From Oceanococcus atlanticus (GTDB lineage Bacteria; Pseudomonadota; Gammaproteobacteria; Nevskiales; Oceanococcaceae): a stretch of 64,000 nt of DNA. The translations under genes and the position numbers were made by a program. Shown here piece by piece: positions 18,101 through 28,621 of the stretch. The stretch's first letter is position 1; each line of letters begins with the position of its first letter. The stretch is from positions 1,426,001-1,490,000 of the forward strand of contig NZ_AQQV01000001.1 of NCBI RefSeq assembly GCF_002088235.1, in the 5' to 3' direction. Under the pieces are notes generated by a model. The model worked only from the letters and a program-made list of their open reading frames with translations, was not told the origin of the DNA and did not search any database.

Positions 18101-18603
18101 GCACCCTGCGCCTGAGCGTCCTCACCGTGTCCGACAGCCGAGACCTGGACAGCGACAAGTCCGGCGCCTGGCTGGCCCGCGCCCTGCAGGATGAGGGACA
18201 TGCCCTGGCCGCGCGCCAGATCGTGCCCGACGACAAGTACATGATCCGTGCCCAGCTGTCGGCCTGGATCGCCGATCCGGAGGTCGACGGCGTGCTGATC
18301 ACCGGCGGCACCGGGATTACCGGACGTGATGTCACGCCCGAAGCGGTTGAGCCGCTGCTCGACAAAACCCTGGGTGGCTTCGGCGAACTGTTCCGTCAGC
18401 TGTCGTTTGCCGACATCGGTGCCTCGACCATACAGTCGCGCGCCCTGGGTGGCGTGGCCAACGGCACGCTGGTGTTCTGCCTGCCCGGCTCCAGCGGTGC
18501 GGTCCGCCTGGCTTGGGAACAGATCCTGCAGCCGCAGCTCGACATTCGAACCACGCCGTGCAATTTCGCCATGCTTCTCCCCCGCCTGAAAGAACACGCA
18601 TGA
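18097..18603 (+). CDS. moaB: Molybdenum cofactor biosynthesis protein MoaB
   Basis: 168-residue MoaB/MogA-fold protein. The molybdopterin-binding signature GVLITGGTGITGRDVTPEAV is intact, as are LTVSDSRDLDSDKSGAWLAR at the N-terminus and VFCLPGSSGAVRLAWEQILQ near the end. MoaB belongs to the adenylyltransferase family acting on molybdopterin, although in E. coli its exact role is unsettled. Both junctions are ATGA overlaps, with the cold-shock-like gene before and pyk after. No other molybdenum cofactor gene is in the window. Confidence 0.93.
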   Translation: MSTLRLSVLTVSDSRDLDSDKSGAWLARALQDEGHALAARQIVPDDKYMIRAQLSAWIADPEVDGVLITGGTGITGRDVTPEAVEPLLDKTLGGFGELFRQLSFADIGASTIQSRALGGVANGTLVFCLPGSSGAVRLAWEQILQPQLDIRTTPCNFAMLLPRLKEHA

Positions 18604-20024
18604 TGCGTCAGACCAAAATTGTGGCCACGCTTGGGCCGGCCACCGATTCCCCGCAAGCACTGCGCGCCCTGGTTCATGCCGGCGTGGATGTGGTGCGACT
18701 GAATTTTTCGCATGGCAGCGCCGCCGATCACGCCGCGCGGGTCAAGGCCGTGCGCGAAGCCGCCGCTGCGGAAAAGCGTGATGTCGGCATTCTGGCCGAC
18801 CTGCAAGGCCCCAAGATTCGCATCGAGTGCTTTATCGATGGCCCGATCCAGCTGGAAAATGGTCAGACCTTCACCCTCGACACCGCACACCCGGCCGATG
18901 CCGGCACCGCTCAGATCGTCGGGGTCAGCTACCAGAACCTGCCCAAGGACGTGCGTCCAGGCGATGTGCTGCTGCTGAATGATGGCCTGCTGCGCCTGGA
19001 AGTGCGGCACATCAAGGGCACGGCGGTGGAGTGCGAAGTCGAACAGGGCGGCGAGCTGTCCAACCGTAAGGGCCTCAACAAACTCGGCGGCGGCCTGTCC
19101 GCCGCAGCGCTGACCGAGAAAGACCGCGCCGACATCAAAACCGCGGTGGAACTGGGTGCAGACTTTCTGGCGGTCTCGTTCCCGCGCTCCGGCGACGACA
19201 TGAAGAAAGCACGCTGGCTGGCTGAAGCCGCCGGCGGCCAACCGCAGATGGTGGCCAAGATCGAACGCGCCGAGGCGGTCGACAATCTGGCCGAGATCAT
19301 GCGCGAATCCGATGTGGTGATGGTGGCACGCGGCGATCTGGGCGTGGAGATCGGCGAACCGGCCCTGCCCGGCGTGCAGAAAACCATCATCACCGAAGCG
19401 CGTGAGAGCAACCGTCTGGTCATCACCGCCACACAGATGATGGAATCGATGATCGTCAACCCGATTCCGACCCGGGCCGAAGTGCTGGATGTGGCCAACG
19501 CGGTCATGGACGGCACCGATGCGGTGATGCTGTCGGCCGAAACGGCGGCGGGCAAACACCCGGTGGCCGCGGTTGAGGCCATGGCGCGCATTTGTGTCGG
19601 CGCCGAGCGATTTGACCCGCCCAGCCGATCGCTCAAGGCCTTGGACAAGCATTTTCAACGCATCGACGAAGCCATCGCCATGAGCGCGGTCTATGCCGCC
19701 CGCCACACCCGCGCCCAGGCCCTGATTGCCCTGACCGAGTCGGGCATGACGGCGGTCTGGATGTCGCGCATGGACACGCGCATTCCGATCTTTGCGCTGA
19801 CCCAGCACGAATCCACACGGCGGCGCATGGCGCTGGTGCGTGGTGTTTATCCAATCGAGTTCGTGCCCTCGAACCTGGACGGGATCACGGCCAGCCGCGA
19901 AGCCACCCAATGCTTGCTCAAGCTCGGCCTGATCGGGCGTGGCGACCGCGTGCTGGTGACCAAAGGTGATTTTTCCGGCCCCGGCGGCACCAACTCCATG
20001 AAGGTTCTGCATGCCGGTGACTGA
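18600..20024 (+). CDS. pyk: Pyruvate kinase
   Basis: 474-residue glycolytic enzyme converting phosphoenolpyruvate and ADP to pyruvate and ATP. The start at ATG 18600 overlaps moaB and gives the expected N-terminus MMRQTKIVATLGPATDSPQA; upstream in-frame codons lie inside moaB. Signatures include VVRLNFSHGSAADH, the active-site MVAKIERAEAVDNLAEIM, VVMVARGDLGVEIG and AVMLSAETAAGKHPVAAV. The C-terminal domain is normal, so allosteric control is possible. Pyruvate from it feeds the aceEF complex encoded about 11 kb away. Confidence 0.97.
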   Translation: MMRQTKIVATLGPATDSPQALRALVHAGVDVVRLNFSHGSAADHAARVKAVREAAAAEKRDVGILADLQGPKIRIECFIDGPIQLENGQTFTLDTAHPADAGTAQIVGVSYQNLPKDVRPGDVLLLNDGLLRLEVRHIKGTAVECEVEQGGELSNRKGLNKLGGGLSAAALTEKDRADIKTAVELGADFLAVSFPRSGDDMKKARWLAEAAGGQPQMVAKIERAEAVDNLAEIMRESDVVMVARGDLGVEIGEPALPGVQKTIITEARESNRLVITATQMMESMIVNPIPTRAEVLDVANAVMDGTDAVMLSAETAAGKHPVAAVEAMARICVGAERFDPPSRSLKALDKHFQRIDEAIAMSAVYAARHTRAQALIALTESGMTAVWMSRMDTRIPIFALTQHESTRRRMALVRGVYPIEFVPSNLDGITASREATQCLLKLGLIGRGDRVLVTKGDFSGPGGTNSMKVLHAGD

Positions 20025-20040
20025 CACCGAATAGTGCATC

Positions 20041-20069
20041 GCAACATACGCCAGCGTATGTGATACACT
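20041..20069 (+). promoter_or_regulatory. Promoter with palindromic operator before etfD
   Basis: The perfect palindrome ACATACGCCAGCGTATGT (20044-20061; eight-base arms, two-base centre) lies between a GCAACA -35-like hexamer (20041-20046) and TACACT (20064-20069), spaced 17. This is the geometry of a TetR-type repressor operator. The inverted repeat could instead help end the pyk transcript (TTTT at 20069-20072). A second hairpin, CCGCAT/ATGCGG (20130-20148), contains TATAAT and is another possible start site. Confidence 0.45.
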
Positions 20070-20210
20070 TTTGCTGTTTTATCCGCCCCAAAGCGCCAAT
20101 CCACATCGATAGGCAGGGGCAGATCAGGGCCGCATCGATATAATGCGGCGACCCGTCAACATCATTCGAGATAGAGCCGACTGCCTAGCCAGTCGAGCTG
20201 GGAGCACACG

Positions 20211-21812
<1,602 letters not shown>

Positions 21813-21896
21813 GCGTATTCCGCCAACCCCCGTATCATTCCGGACCCGGATGAGTTCATGGGCCGGCCGCGTGCCGGCAAATTGGAGTTAGGAAAA

Positions 21897-22640
21897 ATGA
21901 AAGCACTTGTACCCATCAAGCGCGTTGTGGACTACAACGTCCGCATCCGCGTTAAGGGTGACGGCACCGGCGTCGACCTCAACGGCGTCAAAATGAGTGT
22001 CAACCCGTTTGATGAAATCGCCAACGAAGCCGCCCTGAAGCTCAAGGAAGCCGGCGTGATCAGCGAAGTCGTGGTCGTAACCATTGGCACCGCCAAGGCT
22101 GAAGACCAGCTGCGCTCGGAACTGGCGCGCGGTGCCGATCGCGGCATTCATGTTGTCACCGACGAAGAAGTCCAGCCGCTGCAGGCTGCCCGCATCCTGG
22201 CCGAACTGGTCAAGCGTGAAAACGCCGATGTAGTCATCGCCGGCAAGCAGGCCATCGATGATGACAACAACCAGACGCCGCAGATGCTGGCGACGCTGCT
22301 CGACTGGCCGCAGGCGACCTTTGCCTCCGACATCAAGATCGACGGCGGCAAGGCTACGGTCCAGCGTGAAATCGACGCCGGTGCCGAGACCCTGGAAGTT
22401 GACCTGCCGGCCGTAATCTCGGCTGACCTGCGCCTGAACGAGCCGCGCTTCATCAAGCTGCCGGACATCATGAAGGCCAAACGCAAGCCGCTGGACAAGG
22501 TCGAGCTGTCGGAATTCGACATCGACGTACCGAAACTGGAAGTGGTTTCCACCTCGAACCCGCCGGCACGTGAGCCGGGCCGCATGGTCAAGAGCGTGGA
22601 AGAACTGGTTGCCGCACTCAAAGACAAGGGGCTCGTGTAA
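21897..22640 (+). CDS. etfB: Electron transfer flavoprotein subunit beta
   Basis: 247-residue AMP-binding subunit of ETF, the soluble electron carrier for acyl-CoA dehydrogenases. The start at ATG 21897 follows GGAGTTAGGA and gives the family N-terminus MKALVPIKRVVDYNVRIRVK. VKMSVNPFDEIANEAALKLK, VIAGKQAIDDDNNQTPQML and the recognition-loop region RLNEPRFIKLPDIMKAKRKP are conserved, the last being the segment that docks on dehydrogenases. It shares one base with the etfA start (TAATG), so the two subunits are coupled. Confidence 0.97.
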   Translation: MKALVPIKRVVDYNVRIRVKGDGTGVDLNGVKMSVNPFDEIANEAALKLKEAGVISEVVVVTIGTAKAEDQLRSELARGADRGIHVVTDEEVQPLQAARILAELVKRENADVVIAGKQAIDDDNNQTPQMLATLLDWPQATFASDIKIDGGKATVQREIDAGAETLEVDLPAVISADLRLNEPRFIKLPDIMKAKRKPLDKVELSEFDIDVPKLEVVSTSNPPAREPGRMVKSVEELVAALKDKGLV

Positions 22641-23575
22641 TGGCCAAGATTCTGATTGTTGCCGAAACCCTCGGCGGAGAACTGCACCCGACCACCGGCA
22701 AGGCTGTCGCCTGCGCGGCTCAGATCGGCGGCGAAATCGACATCGCCGTGTTCACCGAAGCTAAAGGCGCCGCTGCTGATGCAGCCGCCAAGCTCGACGG
22801 TGTGAGCAAGGTGCTGCAGGTCAGCAACGCGGAGAACGGTGCCATCCGTGCCGCCACGCTGGCCCCGCAGGTTGGGGCGCTGGCCGAAGGCTACACCCAC
22901 ATCCTGGCGGCCAACACCACCACCGGCAAGGACATCATGCCGCGCGTTGCTGCGCTGCTCGGTGTGCCGCAGGTGACCGACATCATGGCTGTGCATGGCG
23001 AGCGTGAATTCGACCGCCCGATCTACGCCGGCAACGCGGTCAACCGCGTCAAGGCACCGGGCGACTTCACCCTGGTCGGCACCGTGCGTACCGCATCCTT
23101 CGGCAACGTGGCCGAAAGCAACAGCGCCGCTGTGGAAGATGCCAGCGTATCGGCAGATCTGCCGGCGCACACCCGTCTGGTCGGCCAGGAAACCGGCGGC
23201 GGCGACCGCCCCGACCTGCAGACTGCAGCCAAGGTTGTATCCGGCGGACGTGGCGTGGGCTCGGCCGAGAACTTCTCGGTGATCTTCTCGCTGGCTGACA
23301 AAATCGGTGCCGGTTGTGGTGCATCGCGCGCCGCCGTGGACTCCGGTTTCGTGCCCAACGACATGCAGGTCGGTCAGACCGGCAAGATCATCGCGCCGGA
23401 CCTGTACGTGGCCGTCGGCATTTCGGGTGCGATCCAGCATCTGGCCGGCATCAAGGACGCGGGCACTATCGTTGCGATCAACACCGACGAGAACGCGCCG
23501 ATCTTTGAAGTGGCCGATCTCGGCCTGGTTGGCGATCTGTTCAAGGTCTGCCCGGAACTCGAAGCCGCGCTGTAA
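22640..23575 (+). CDS. etfA: Electron transfer flavoprotein subunit alpha
   Basis: 311-residue FAD-binding subunit of ETF. The FAD signature runs from [20 protein letters not shown] through [20 protein letters not shown] to [20 protein letters not shown], with [20 protein letters not shown] near the end. These place the FAD in the C-terminal domain. It begins at the last base of the etfB stop. The operon closes with an intrinsic terminator 26 bases after the stop. Confidence 0.97.
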   Translation: MAKILIVAETLGGELHPTTGKAVACAAQIGGEIDIAVFTEAKGAAADAAAKLDGVSKVLQVSNAENGAIRAATLAPQVGALAEGYTHILAANTTTGKDIMPRVAALLGVPQVTDIMAVHGEREFDRPIYAGNAVNRVKAPGDFTLVGTVRTASFGNVAESNSAAVEDASVSADLPAHTRLVGQETGGGDRPDLQTAAKVVSGGRGVGSAENFSVIFSLADKIGAGCGASRAAVDSGFVPNDMQVGQTGKIIAPDLYVAVGISGAIQHLAGIKDAGTIVAINTDENAPIFEVADLGLVGDLFKVCPELEAAL

Positions 23576-23601
23576 GTCACAGCAGCAGGTTAAACTGTAT
23601 G

Positions 23602-23634
23602 GCCCGCGTCGCTGCACAGCGTCGCGGGCTTTTT
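23602..23634 (+). terminator. Intrinsic terminator of the etf operon
   Basis: Stem GCCCGCG (23602-23608) / CGCGGGC (23623-23629), with an inner GCTG/CAGC pairing, followed by TTTTT (23630-23634). A clear intrinsic terminator. Confidence 0.9.
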
Positions 23635-23662
23635 CATATCCGCTGAACACTCTCACCAGGCC

Positions 23663-24442
23663 ATGAAAGGAAAATTCATCGCTGGCGCCCTGGGCTTCTT
23701 GATGGGCGGACCGATCGGCCTGTTGCTGGGCGTGATCATCGGCCACTGGTTCGACACCTCGGTGCGCCTGTTGCGGCCGCCGAATGTGGCCAAGCAGCAA
23801 CAGATTGTCGAAAAATGCTTCGAGCTGATGGGCGCGGTGTGCAAAGCCGATGGCCATGTGTCCAAGCAGGAAATCGACGCCGCCGAAAAAATCATGCAGC
23901 GGTTGCGCATCACCGGCAATGCGCGGCTGGCCGCGGTGCGCGCCTTCAACCGCGGGAAAAGCGAAGGCTTTGACGTCGACAAGGCCAGCGCCGAACTGCG
24001 CAAATTGTGCGGTGGCCGTATTCTTTGGTTGCGCCTGTGCCTGGAAATTCTGCTTTCGGGCGCAGCCGCCGATGGTCGACTGGACCAGGCCGAGCGCGAC
24101 ATGCTGGTGCGCATTGGCGCGGGGCTGGGTATTCCGGCAGCCGAATTCGAGCAGATGCTGGCTTTGATCACCGGTGGCTTTGGTCAGTGGTCGGGGCAGG
24201 CCGGTGGTGGCGGCGCACGCCCGCGGCAGGACAATCTTGCCGAAGCCTACAAGGTGCTTGGCATCGAGCCGTCTGCCAGCGATGCTGAAGCAAAAAAAGC
24301 CTATCGTCGGCTGATGAGCCGTCATCACCCCGACAAATTGGCGGCACGTGAGATGCCCGAGGCCATGCGTCAGCAGGCCGAAGAACAGGTGCGTCGTATT
24401 CGGGCCGCCTGGGACGCGGTGGCTGCAGCGCGTGGTTTGTAA
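23663..24442 (+). CDS. djlA: Membrane-anchored DnaJ-type co-chaperone DjlA
   Basis: 259-residue inner-membrane co-chaperone that stimulates DnaK. One N-terminal transmembrane segment (about 5-27, glycine-rich GALGFLMGGPIGLLLGVIIG) is followed by the TerB-like helical domain (VEKCFELMGAVCKADGHVSK). A Gly/Arg linker leads to a C-terminal J domain with YKVLGIEPSASDAEAKKAYR and the catalytic HPD in SRHHPDKLA. This is the DjlA layout. It is expressed from its own region after the etf terminator. Confidence 0.95.
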   Translation: MKGKFIAGALGFLMGGPIGLLLGVIIGHWFDTSVRLLRPPNVAKQQQIVEKCFELMGAVCKADGHVSKQEIDAAEKIMQRLRITGNARLAAVRAFNRGKSEGFDVDKASAELRKLCGGRILWLRLCLEILLSGAAADGRLDQAERDMLVRIGAGLGIPAAEFEQMLALITGGFGQWSGQAGGGGARPRQDNLAEAYKVLGIEPSASDAEAKKAYRRLMSRHHPDKLAAREMPEAMRQQAEEQVRRIRAAWDAVAAARGL

Positions 24443-24556
24443 GTTGCAAGCGGCTTGGATCGGCCGGTGCTGCACCGCGGCCAATCAAAAAGCCACAGGC
24501 AAACTGTTATGCTTTTGCGTGGTCTTATCCCATTCCCCAGACTCGGAAAATTTGCT

Positions 24557-25645
24557 GTGAAACGAATCCTGAGCCTCAGTCTGCTGGTGTTCTCCGCTGC
24601 GGCCTTTGCTGACAGCCTGGACGATGCCCAGAAAGCGATTAATGTCGGCAATTATGAGCAAGCGCTCACCGACCTGAACAAGTACCTGGATCGCAATCCG
24701 GGCAATGCCGAGGCTCGCTTCAGCAAGGGTTTGACGCTGACCATGCTGTCACGCGACGAAGACGCCATCACGGTGTTCTCGGATCTGGTGCGTGACTTCC
24801 CGGAACTGCCGGAACCGTACAACAATCTGGCCGTGCTCTACGCCCGTTCGGGCCGCTACGAGGAAGCCCGCGACGCACTCGAAGCCGCGCTGGTCACTCA
24901 CCCCAGCTACGCCACCGCGCACGAGAACCTGGGCGATATTTACGCCGCCCTGGCCAACGCTGCATACAACCGCGCCATCGTGCTGGATAAGGGCAACAAC
25001 GACATCGAGTCGAAGCAGGAGCTGGTTGCGCGCATCACAGGTATGCAGAAAACCACGGCGCCGGTTCAGGTTTCGTCCAGCGCACGCCCCAGCGCCGCAA
25101 CGCCGCGCCCAGCGCCGCCTGCCCCAGTGCGCACCCAGCCCACACCTGCACCGGCTGTGGCGACGCGCCCGGCAGCTCCTGCGCGGACACCGGCACGTCA
25201 TGCGGTACCGGACATCAACGATGTACCCGACACCTTCAGCACCACGCCCATTCTGCCAGGCGGCTCAGCCGTGGCCAGCAATAGCGGCAAGCTCAGCAGT
25301 GCCGATGAAAAAGCCGTACTCGCGCGACTGGAATCCTGGCGCGCCAGCTGGTCCGCGCAGAATGTGGATCAGTATCTGGCCAATTACAGCCCCAATTTCG
25401 ATCCCGCCACCGGCGTTTCGCGCAGTGTGTGGGAATCTCAACGACGCACCCGAGTGGTTCGCCCGCGTTCCATCGCCATTCAGGTGCTCAGCCCGCGCGT
25501 TGGTCAGACCAGCGGCAATCGCGCCTGGGTCGAATTCACGCAGATCTACGAGTCCAACAGCTACTCCGATCAGGTGCGCAAGCGCCTGGAAATGGAAAAC
25601 GTCGGTGGCCAATGGCTGATCGTCAAAGAAAGTGTTGTCGGTTAA
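24557..25645 (+). CDS. Exported TPR protein with NTF2-like C-terminal domain
   Basis: About 362 residues if started at GTG 24557, the only start that places a signal peptide (MKRILSLSLLVFSAAAFA) at the N-terminus; earlier in-frame ATGs exist from 24455. After it come about four TPR-type repeats (residues 19-165; NYEQALTDLNKYLDRNPGNA, EPYNNLAVLYARSGRYEEAR). An Ala/Pro-rich linker (about 172-225) leads to an NTF2-like domain (about 255-362; LESWRASWSAQNVDQYLANY). The same domain type ends the following L,D-transpeptidase, and the genes overlap by 14 bases. The product is likely periplasmic or outer-membrane associated and a partner of that enzyme. No catalytic residues are seen. Confidence 0.8.
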   Translation: MKRILSLSLLVFSAAAFADSLDDAQKAINVGNYEQALTDLNKYLDRNPGNAEARFSKGLTLTMLSRDEDAITVFSDLVRDFPELPEPYNNLAVLYARSGRYEEARDALEAALVTHPSYATAHENLGDIYAALANAAYNRAIVLDKGNNDIESKQELVARITGMQKTTAPVQVSSSARPSAATPRPAPPAPVRTQPTPAPAVATRPAAPARTPARHAVPDINDVPDTFSTTPILPGGSAVASNSGKLSSADEKAVLARLESWRASWSAQNVDQYLANYSPNFDPATGVSRSVWESQRRTRVVRPRSIAIQVLSPRVGQTSGNRAWVEFTQIYESNSYSDQVRKRLEMENVGGQWLIVKESVVG

Positions 25646-26705
25646 ACGATCCGGTTTAATCGCCTGTCTCGCCAGCGCTGCCCTGTTCGGGGCAGCGACG
25701 GTTGTCCAGGCACATGGGCCACTGGCCGATCCCGCCCAGCTGGTTCAGACACCGCCCGATTTTCGCTTTGATCAGGTGCTGCGCACGCGTAATCCTGGCG
25801 ACCGTCAGGCCTGGTCAGCCGAACAATCCGGGCTGCACTGGCGTACGGCACCGAACAGCCTGATCGACGATGGGCTGCAGCCCAACGCCATTCTGGAACT
25901 GGATGACAGCGTCGACCATGTGATCCTCGCCGATCTGCACAATCGCCGGGTTTATCTGCTCGAGAACGATGGCGAATTGCGTGTTCTGCGGCATATGTAC
26001 GCGTCGATCGGCAAGGCCGGCACGCGCAAGCAGATCGAGGACGACAACCGCACACCGGTCGGCGTGTATACGGTGACCCGCTACATCGACGACAGCGCCC
26101 TGCCCGAACTTTACGGCGCCGGTGCTTTTCCCATTGATTACCCCAATCACTGGGATCGCGCCCATCAACGCACCGGCTACGGAATCTGGGTGCATGGCGT
26201 GCCGCGTTCGCATTATTCCCGTCCGCCCTTGTCCAGCGAAGGTTGCGTGGCGGTCGGCAACAGCGATTTCGACAGTCTCAAACCCTTTGTCACACCAGGC
26301 AACACCCGGGTCATCTTCAGCGATCAACTGAGCTGGCTGACGCCGGCCGAGCTGAACGACGAACGGCAGCGTTTCAAAGCCCAGGTCGAAGCCTGGCGCA
26401 GCGCCTGGAGCGCGCGCGACACCGAACGCTACCTGGACTACTACGCGGAAGAATTCAGCACCGACGACATGGATCGGCAGGCATTCGCCGAGCACAAACG
26501 GCGGGTCAATGCCGGCAAGAGCTTCATCGAAGTCGAACTTGCCGACCTGAACATCTTCAACTATCCCGACGGCGACAAACTGCGTCTGGTGGAATTTGTT
26601 CAGCACTACCGCAGCGACAACTACGCCTCAACCGATCGCAAGCAGCAGTTCTGGCGTCAGCATGACAACGGACAATGGCGCATCATCCGGGAAATATCCT
26701 TATAG
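25632..26705 (+). CDS. L,D-transpeptidase-family protein with NTF2-like (Cds6-type) domain
   Basis: 357 residues from GTG 25632, with a signal peptide (MLSVKRSGLIACLASAALFG) cleaved near residue 28. The YkuD catalytic domain (about 93-225) contains GIWVHGVPRS (His189) and SSEGCVAVGN with the catalytic Cys205; the arginine of the usual SxGCxR motif is alanine, as in YafK/DpaA-like branches. The C-terminal domain (about 245-357; VEAWRSAWSARDTERYLDYY) is NTF2-like and resembles the end of the preceding TPR protein. It could make 3-3 peptidoglycan crosslinks, attach proteins to peptidoglycan, or remove them as DpaA does; the sequence does not decide. It is followed by an inverted-repeat element. 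Confidence 0.85.
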   Translation: MLSVKRSGLIACLASAALFGAATVVQAHGPLADPAQLVQTPPDFRFDQVLRTRNPGDRQAWSAEQSGLHWRTAPNSLIDDGLQPNAILELDDSVDHVILADLHNRRVYLLENDGELRVLRHMYASIGKAGTRKQIEDDNRTPVGVYTVTRYIDDSALPELYGAGAFPIDYPNHWDRAHQRTGYGIWVHGVPRSHYSRPPLSSEGCVAVGNSDFDSLKPFVTPGNTRVIFSDQLSWLTPAELNDERQRFKAQVEAWRSAWSARDTERYLDYYAEEFSTDDMDRQAFAEHKRRVNAGKSFIEVELADLNIFNYPDGDKLRLVEFVQHYRSDNYASTDRKQQFWRQHDNGQWRIIREISL

Positions 26706-26735
26706 TCAGGCGCAGGCTCGAAGGGCGAAAGCCTT

Positions 26736-26842
26736 AAAGCCTTAGTCAGCACATTGCGAGACGGTCAGAGGCCTGGATGGCCGATGACAAGCGCTACATG
26801 GACGTACTTGAGCGGGTCTCGGAATGTGCTGACTAAGGCCTT
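26736..26842. repeat. 107-bp element with 27-bp terminal inverted repeats
   Basis: The left arm (26736-26762, core CCTTAGTCAGCACATT) and right arm (26816-26842) match as inverted repeats at 25 of 27 positions. The 53-base interior (GATGGCCGATGACAAGCGCT and onward) holds no reading frame. It fills the gap between the convergent L,D-transpeptidase and lpdA genes. A MITE, a palindromic intergenic repeat or a bidirectional terminator structure are all possible. Confidence 0.65.
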
Positions 26843-26858
26843 GGACTACGCAGCCAAA

Positions 26859-28604
26859 CTAGCGCTTGGCTTTCTTTTTCGGAATATAAAGATCAGTAAG
26901 CGTCCCCGCAGCCGCCTCGGCGGCCATGCCGACCGATTCCGAGAGGGTCGGGTGCGCGTGGATGGTGAGGCCGATATCGTGGGCATCGGCACCAAACTCG
27001 ATCGCCAGGCCCATTTCGGCCACCAGCTCACCGGCATTGGGCCCAACCGCGCCGCCTCCCAGCAAACGACCAGTGGACTTGTCGAACAACAGCTTGGTCA
27101 CCCCATCCTGATAAGCCATGCCGAGTGAACGGCCATTGGCCGCCCACGGAAACTGGCCCTTGTCGTAATCCACACCTTGCGCCTTGGCTTGCTGCTCGGT
27201 CATCCCGACCCAGGCCACTTCCGGATCGGTGTACACCACCGACGGGATACAACGCGCATCGAACGCGGTCTTGTGACCGGCGATGACCTCCGCGGCCACT
27301 TTGCCTTCATGCGTAGCTTTGTGCGCCAGCATGGGTTGGCCGGCGATATCTCCGATGGCAAAGATGTGCGGCACGTTGCTGCGCATCTGTCGATCAACCG
27401 GGATAAATCCGCGCTCGTCGATCTCCAGACCAGCAGCCTGGGCGTTGATCTGATCACCGTTGGGGCGCCGCCCCACCGCAACCAGGACCTTGTCATAGGT
27501 TTGCGGCTCGGGTGCCTGCTCACCTTCAAACGATACCGTCAGGCCGTCATCGTCCGGTGTCACGGCGGTCACTTTGGTACTCAACCAGATGTGACCCAAA
27601 CGTGCTTTCATGCGCTTGGTCAGCGGCTTGATCAGATCGGGGTCCGCCCCGGGTACCAAGCCATCGCTGAGCTCGACCACATCGACGCTGCTGCCAAGCA
27701 CCGCATACACATTGGCCATTTCCAGGCCGATAATGCCACCACCGATGACCAGCAAACGCGATGGTATGTCGCGCAATTCCAGTGCACCGGTGGAATCGAT
27801 AATGCGCTCGTCATCATCCGGCAGGCCAGGCAGGCGCAGCGTGCGAGAGCCCGCCGCCACGATGGCATGTCGGAAACGAATCTGGCGTGAATCATCGCCC
27901 TGAGTCACCTGCACGCTGTGCGCGGCGCTGAATTCAGCATGACCGTGCACCACCTCAACCTTGCGCTGCTTGGCCAGGCCGACCAGACCTCCTGTCAGCT
28001 TGTCGACCACCGATTGTTTGAAGCCACGCAGTTTGTCGAGATCGATCTGCGGCTCACCGAAGCTCACCCCATGCTCGGCCATGGCTGCCGCTTCGTCGAT
28101 GACATGCGCGGTGTGCAGCAAAGCCTTGGACGGGATGCAGCCCACATTCAGACACACCCCGCCGAGTGCGGCGTGGCGCTCCACCAGTATGGTTTTCAGG
28201 CCCAGATCAGCGGCCCGAAAGGCTGCGCTGTAGCCACCTGGACCGGATCCCAGGACCACAACGTCACAGTCTGCATCGGTTTCGGCCTCGCTGGTGGCGG
28301 CGGCCTCGCGCTCCTTGCCCGCTGCTTGCGGGTGGCTGCTTTGCGAGGCCGGCGTGTCGTCTTGCGCGCTTGATGCATCGATGCGCGCGATAACATCGCC
28401 CTGGGCGACTTTGTCACCCACGCTGACCAGCACTTCGGACAGGGTGCCGCCCAGTGGGGACGGCACCTCCATCGTCGCCTTGTCTGATTCAAGCACGATC
28501 AGGGGTGTTTCGGGTTCCACCTGGTCACCTGCGGAGACCAGCACATCAATGATTTCAACGGCGTCGAAATCGCCGATATCGGGAACGCGAATATCCTGAC
28601 TCAT
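26859..28604 (-). CDS. lpdA: Dihydrolipoamide dehydrogenase (E3) with N-terminal lipoyl domain
   Basis: 581-residue flavoprotein that reoxidises dihydrolipoyl groups of the pyruvate dehydrogenase complex with NAD. A lipoyl domain (residues 1-80) with lipoyl-lysine motif VLESDKATMEVPSPLGGT and a flexible linker (80-110) precede the usual enzyme. The latter has VVVLGSGPGGYSAAFRAADL, the redox-active disulfide in GGVCLNVGCIPSK and the C-terminal His-Glu pair in HAHPTLSESVGMAAEA. Lipoyl-fused E3 occurs in Neisseria and several beta- and gammaproteobacteria. The lipoyl domain is almost the same as that of AceF encoded 1.5 kb upstream. It is the last gene of the run, 17 bases after the DUF1329 gene. 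Confidence 0.96.
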   Translation of the reverse strand: MSQDIRVPDIGDFDAVEIIDVLVSAGDQVEPETPLIVLESDKATMEVPSPLGGTLSEVLVSVGDKVAQGDVIARIDASSAQDDTPASQSSHPQAAGKEREAAATSEAETDADCDVVVLGSGPGGYSAAFRAADLGLKTILVERHAALGGVCLNVGCIPSKALLHTAHVIDEAAAMAEHGVSFGEPQIDLDKLRGFKQSVVDKLTGGLVGLAKQRKVEVVHGHAEFSAAHSVQVTQGDDSRQIRFRHAIVAAGSRTLRLPGLPDDDERIIDSTGALELRDIPSRLLVIGGGIIGLEMANVYAVLGSSVDVVELSDGLVPGADPDLIKPLTKRMKARLGHIWLSTKVTAVTPDDDGLTVSFEGEQAPEPQTYDKVLVAVGRRPNGDQINAQAAGLEIDERGFIPVDRQMRSNVPHIFAIGDIAGQPMLAHKATHEGKVAAEVIAGHKTAFDARCIPSVVYTDPEVAWVGMTEQQAKAQGVDYDKGQFPWAANGRSLGMAYQDGVTKLLFDKSTGRLLGGGAVGPNAGELVAEMGLAIEFGADAHDIGLTIHAHPTLSESVGMAAEAAAGTLTDLYIPKKKAKR

Positions 28605-28621
28605 GATGAATCGTTCACTGG

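Noticed and set aside
22148-24484. 778-codon open frame on the minus strand across etfBA and djlA
   Set aside because: It is antisense to three certain genes and has no recognisable domain. Long antisense frames are expected in GC-rich DNA with strong third-position bias.
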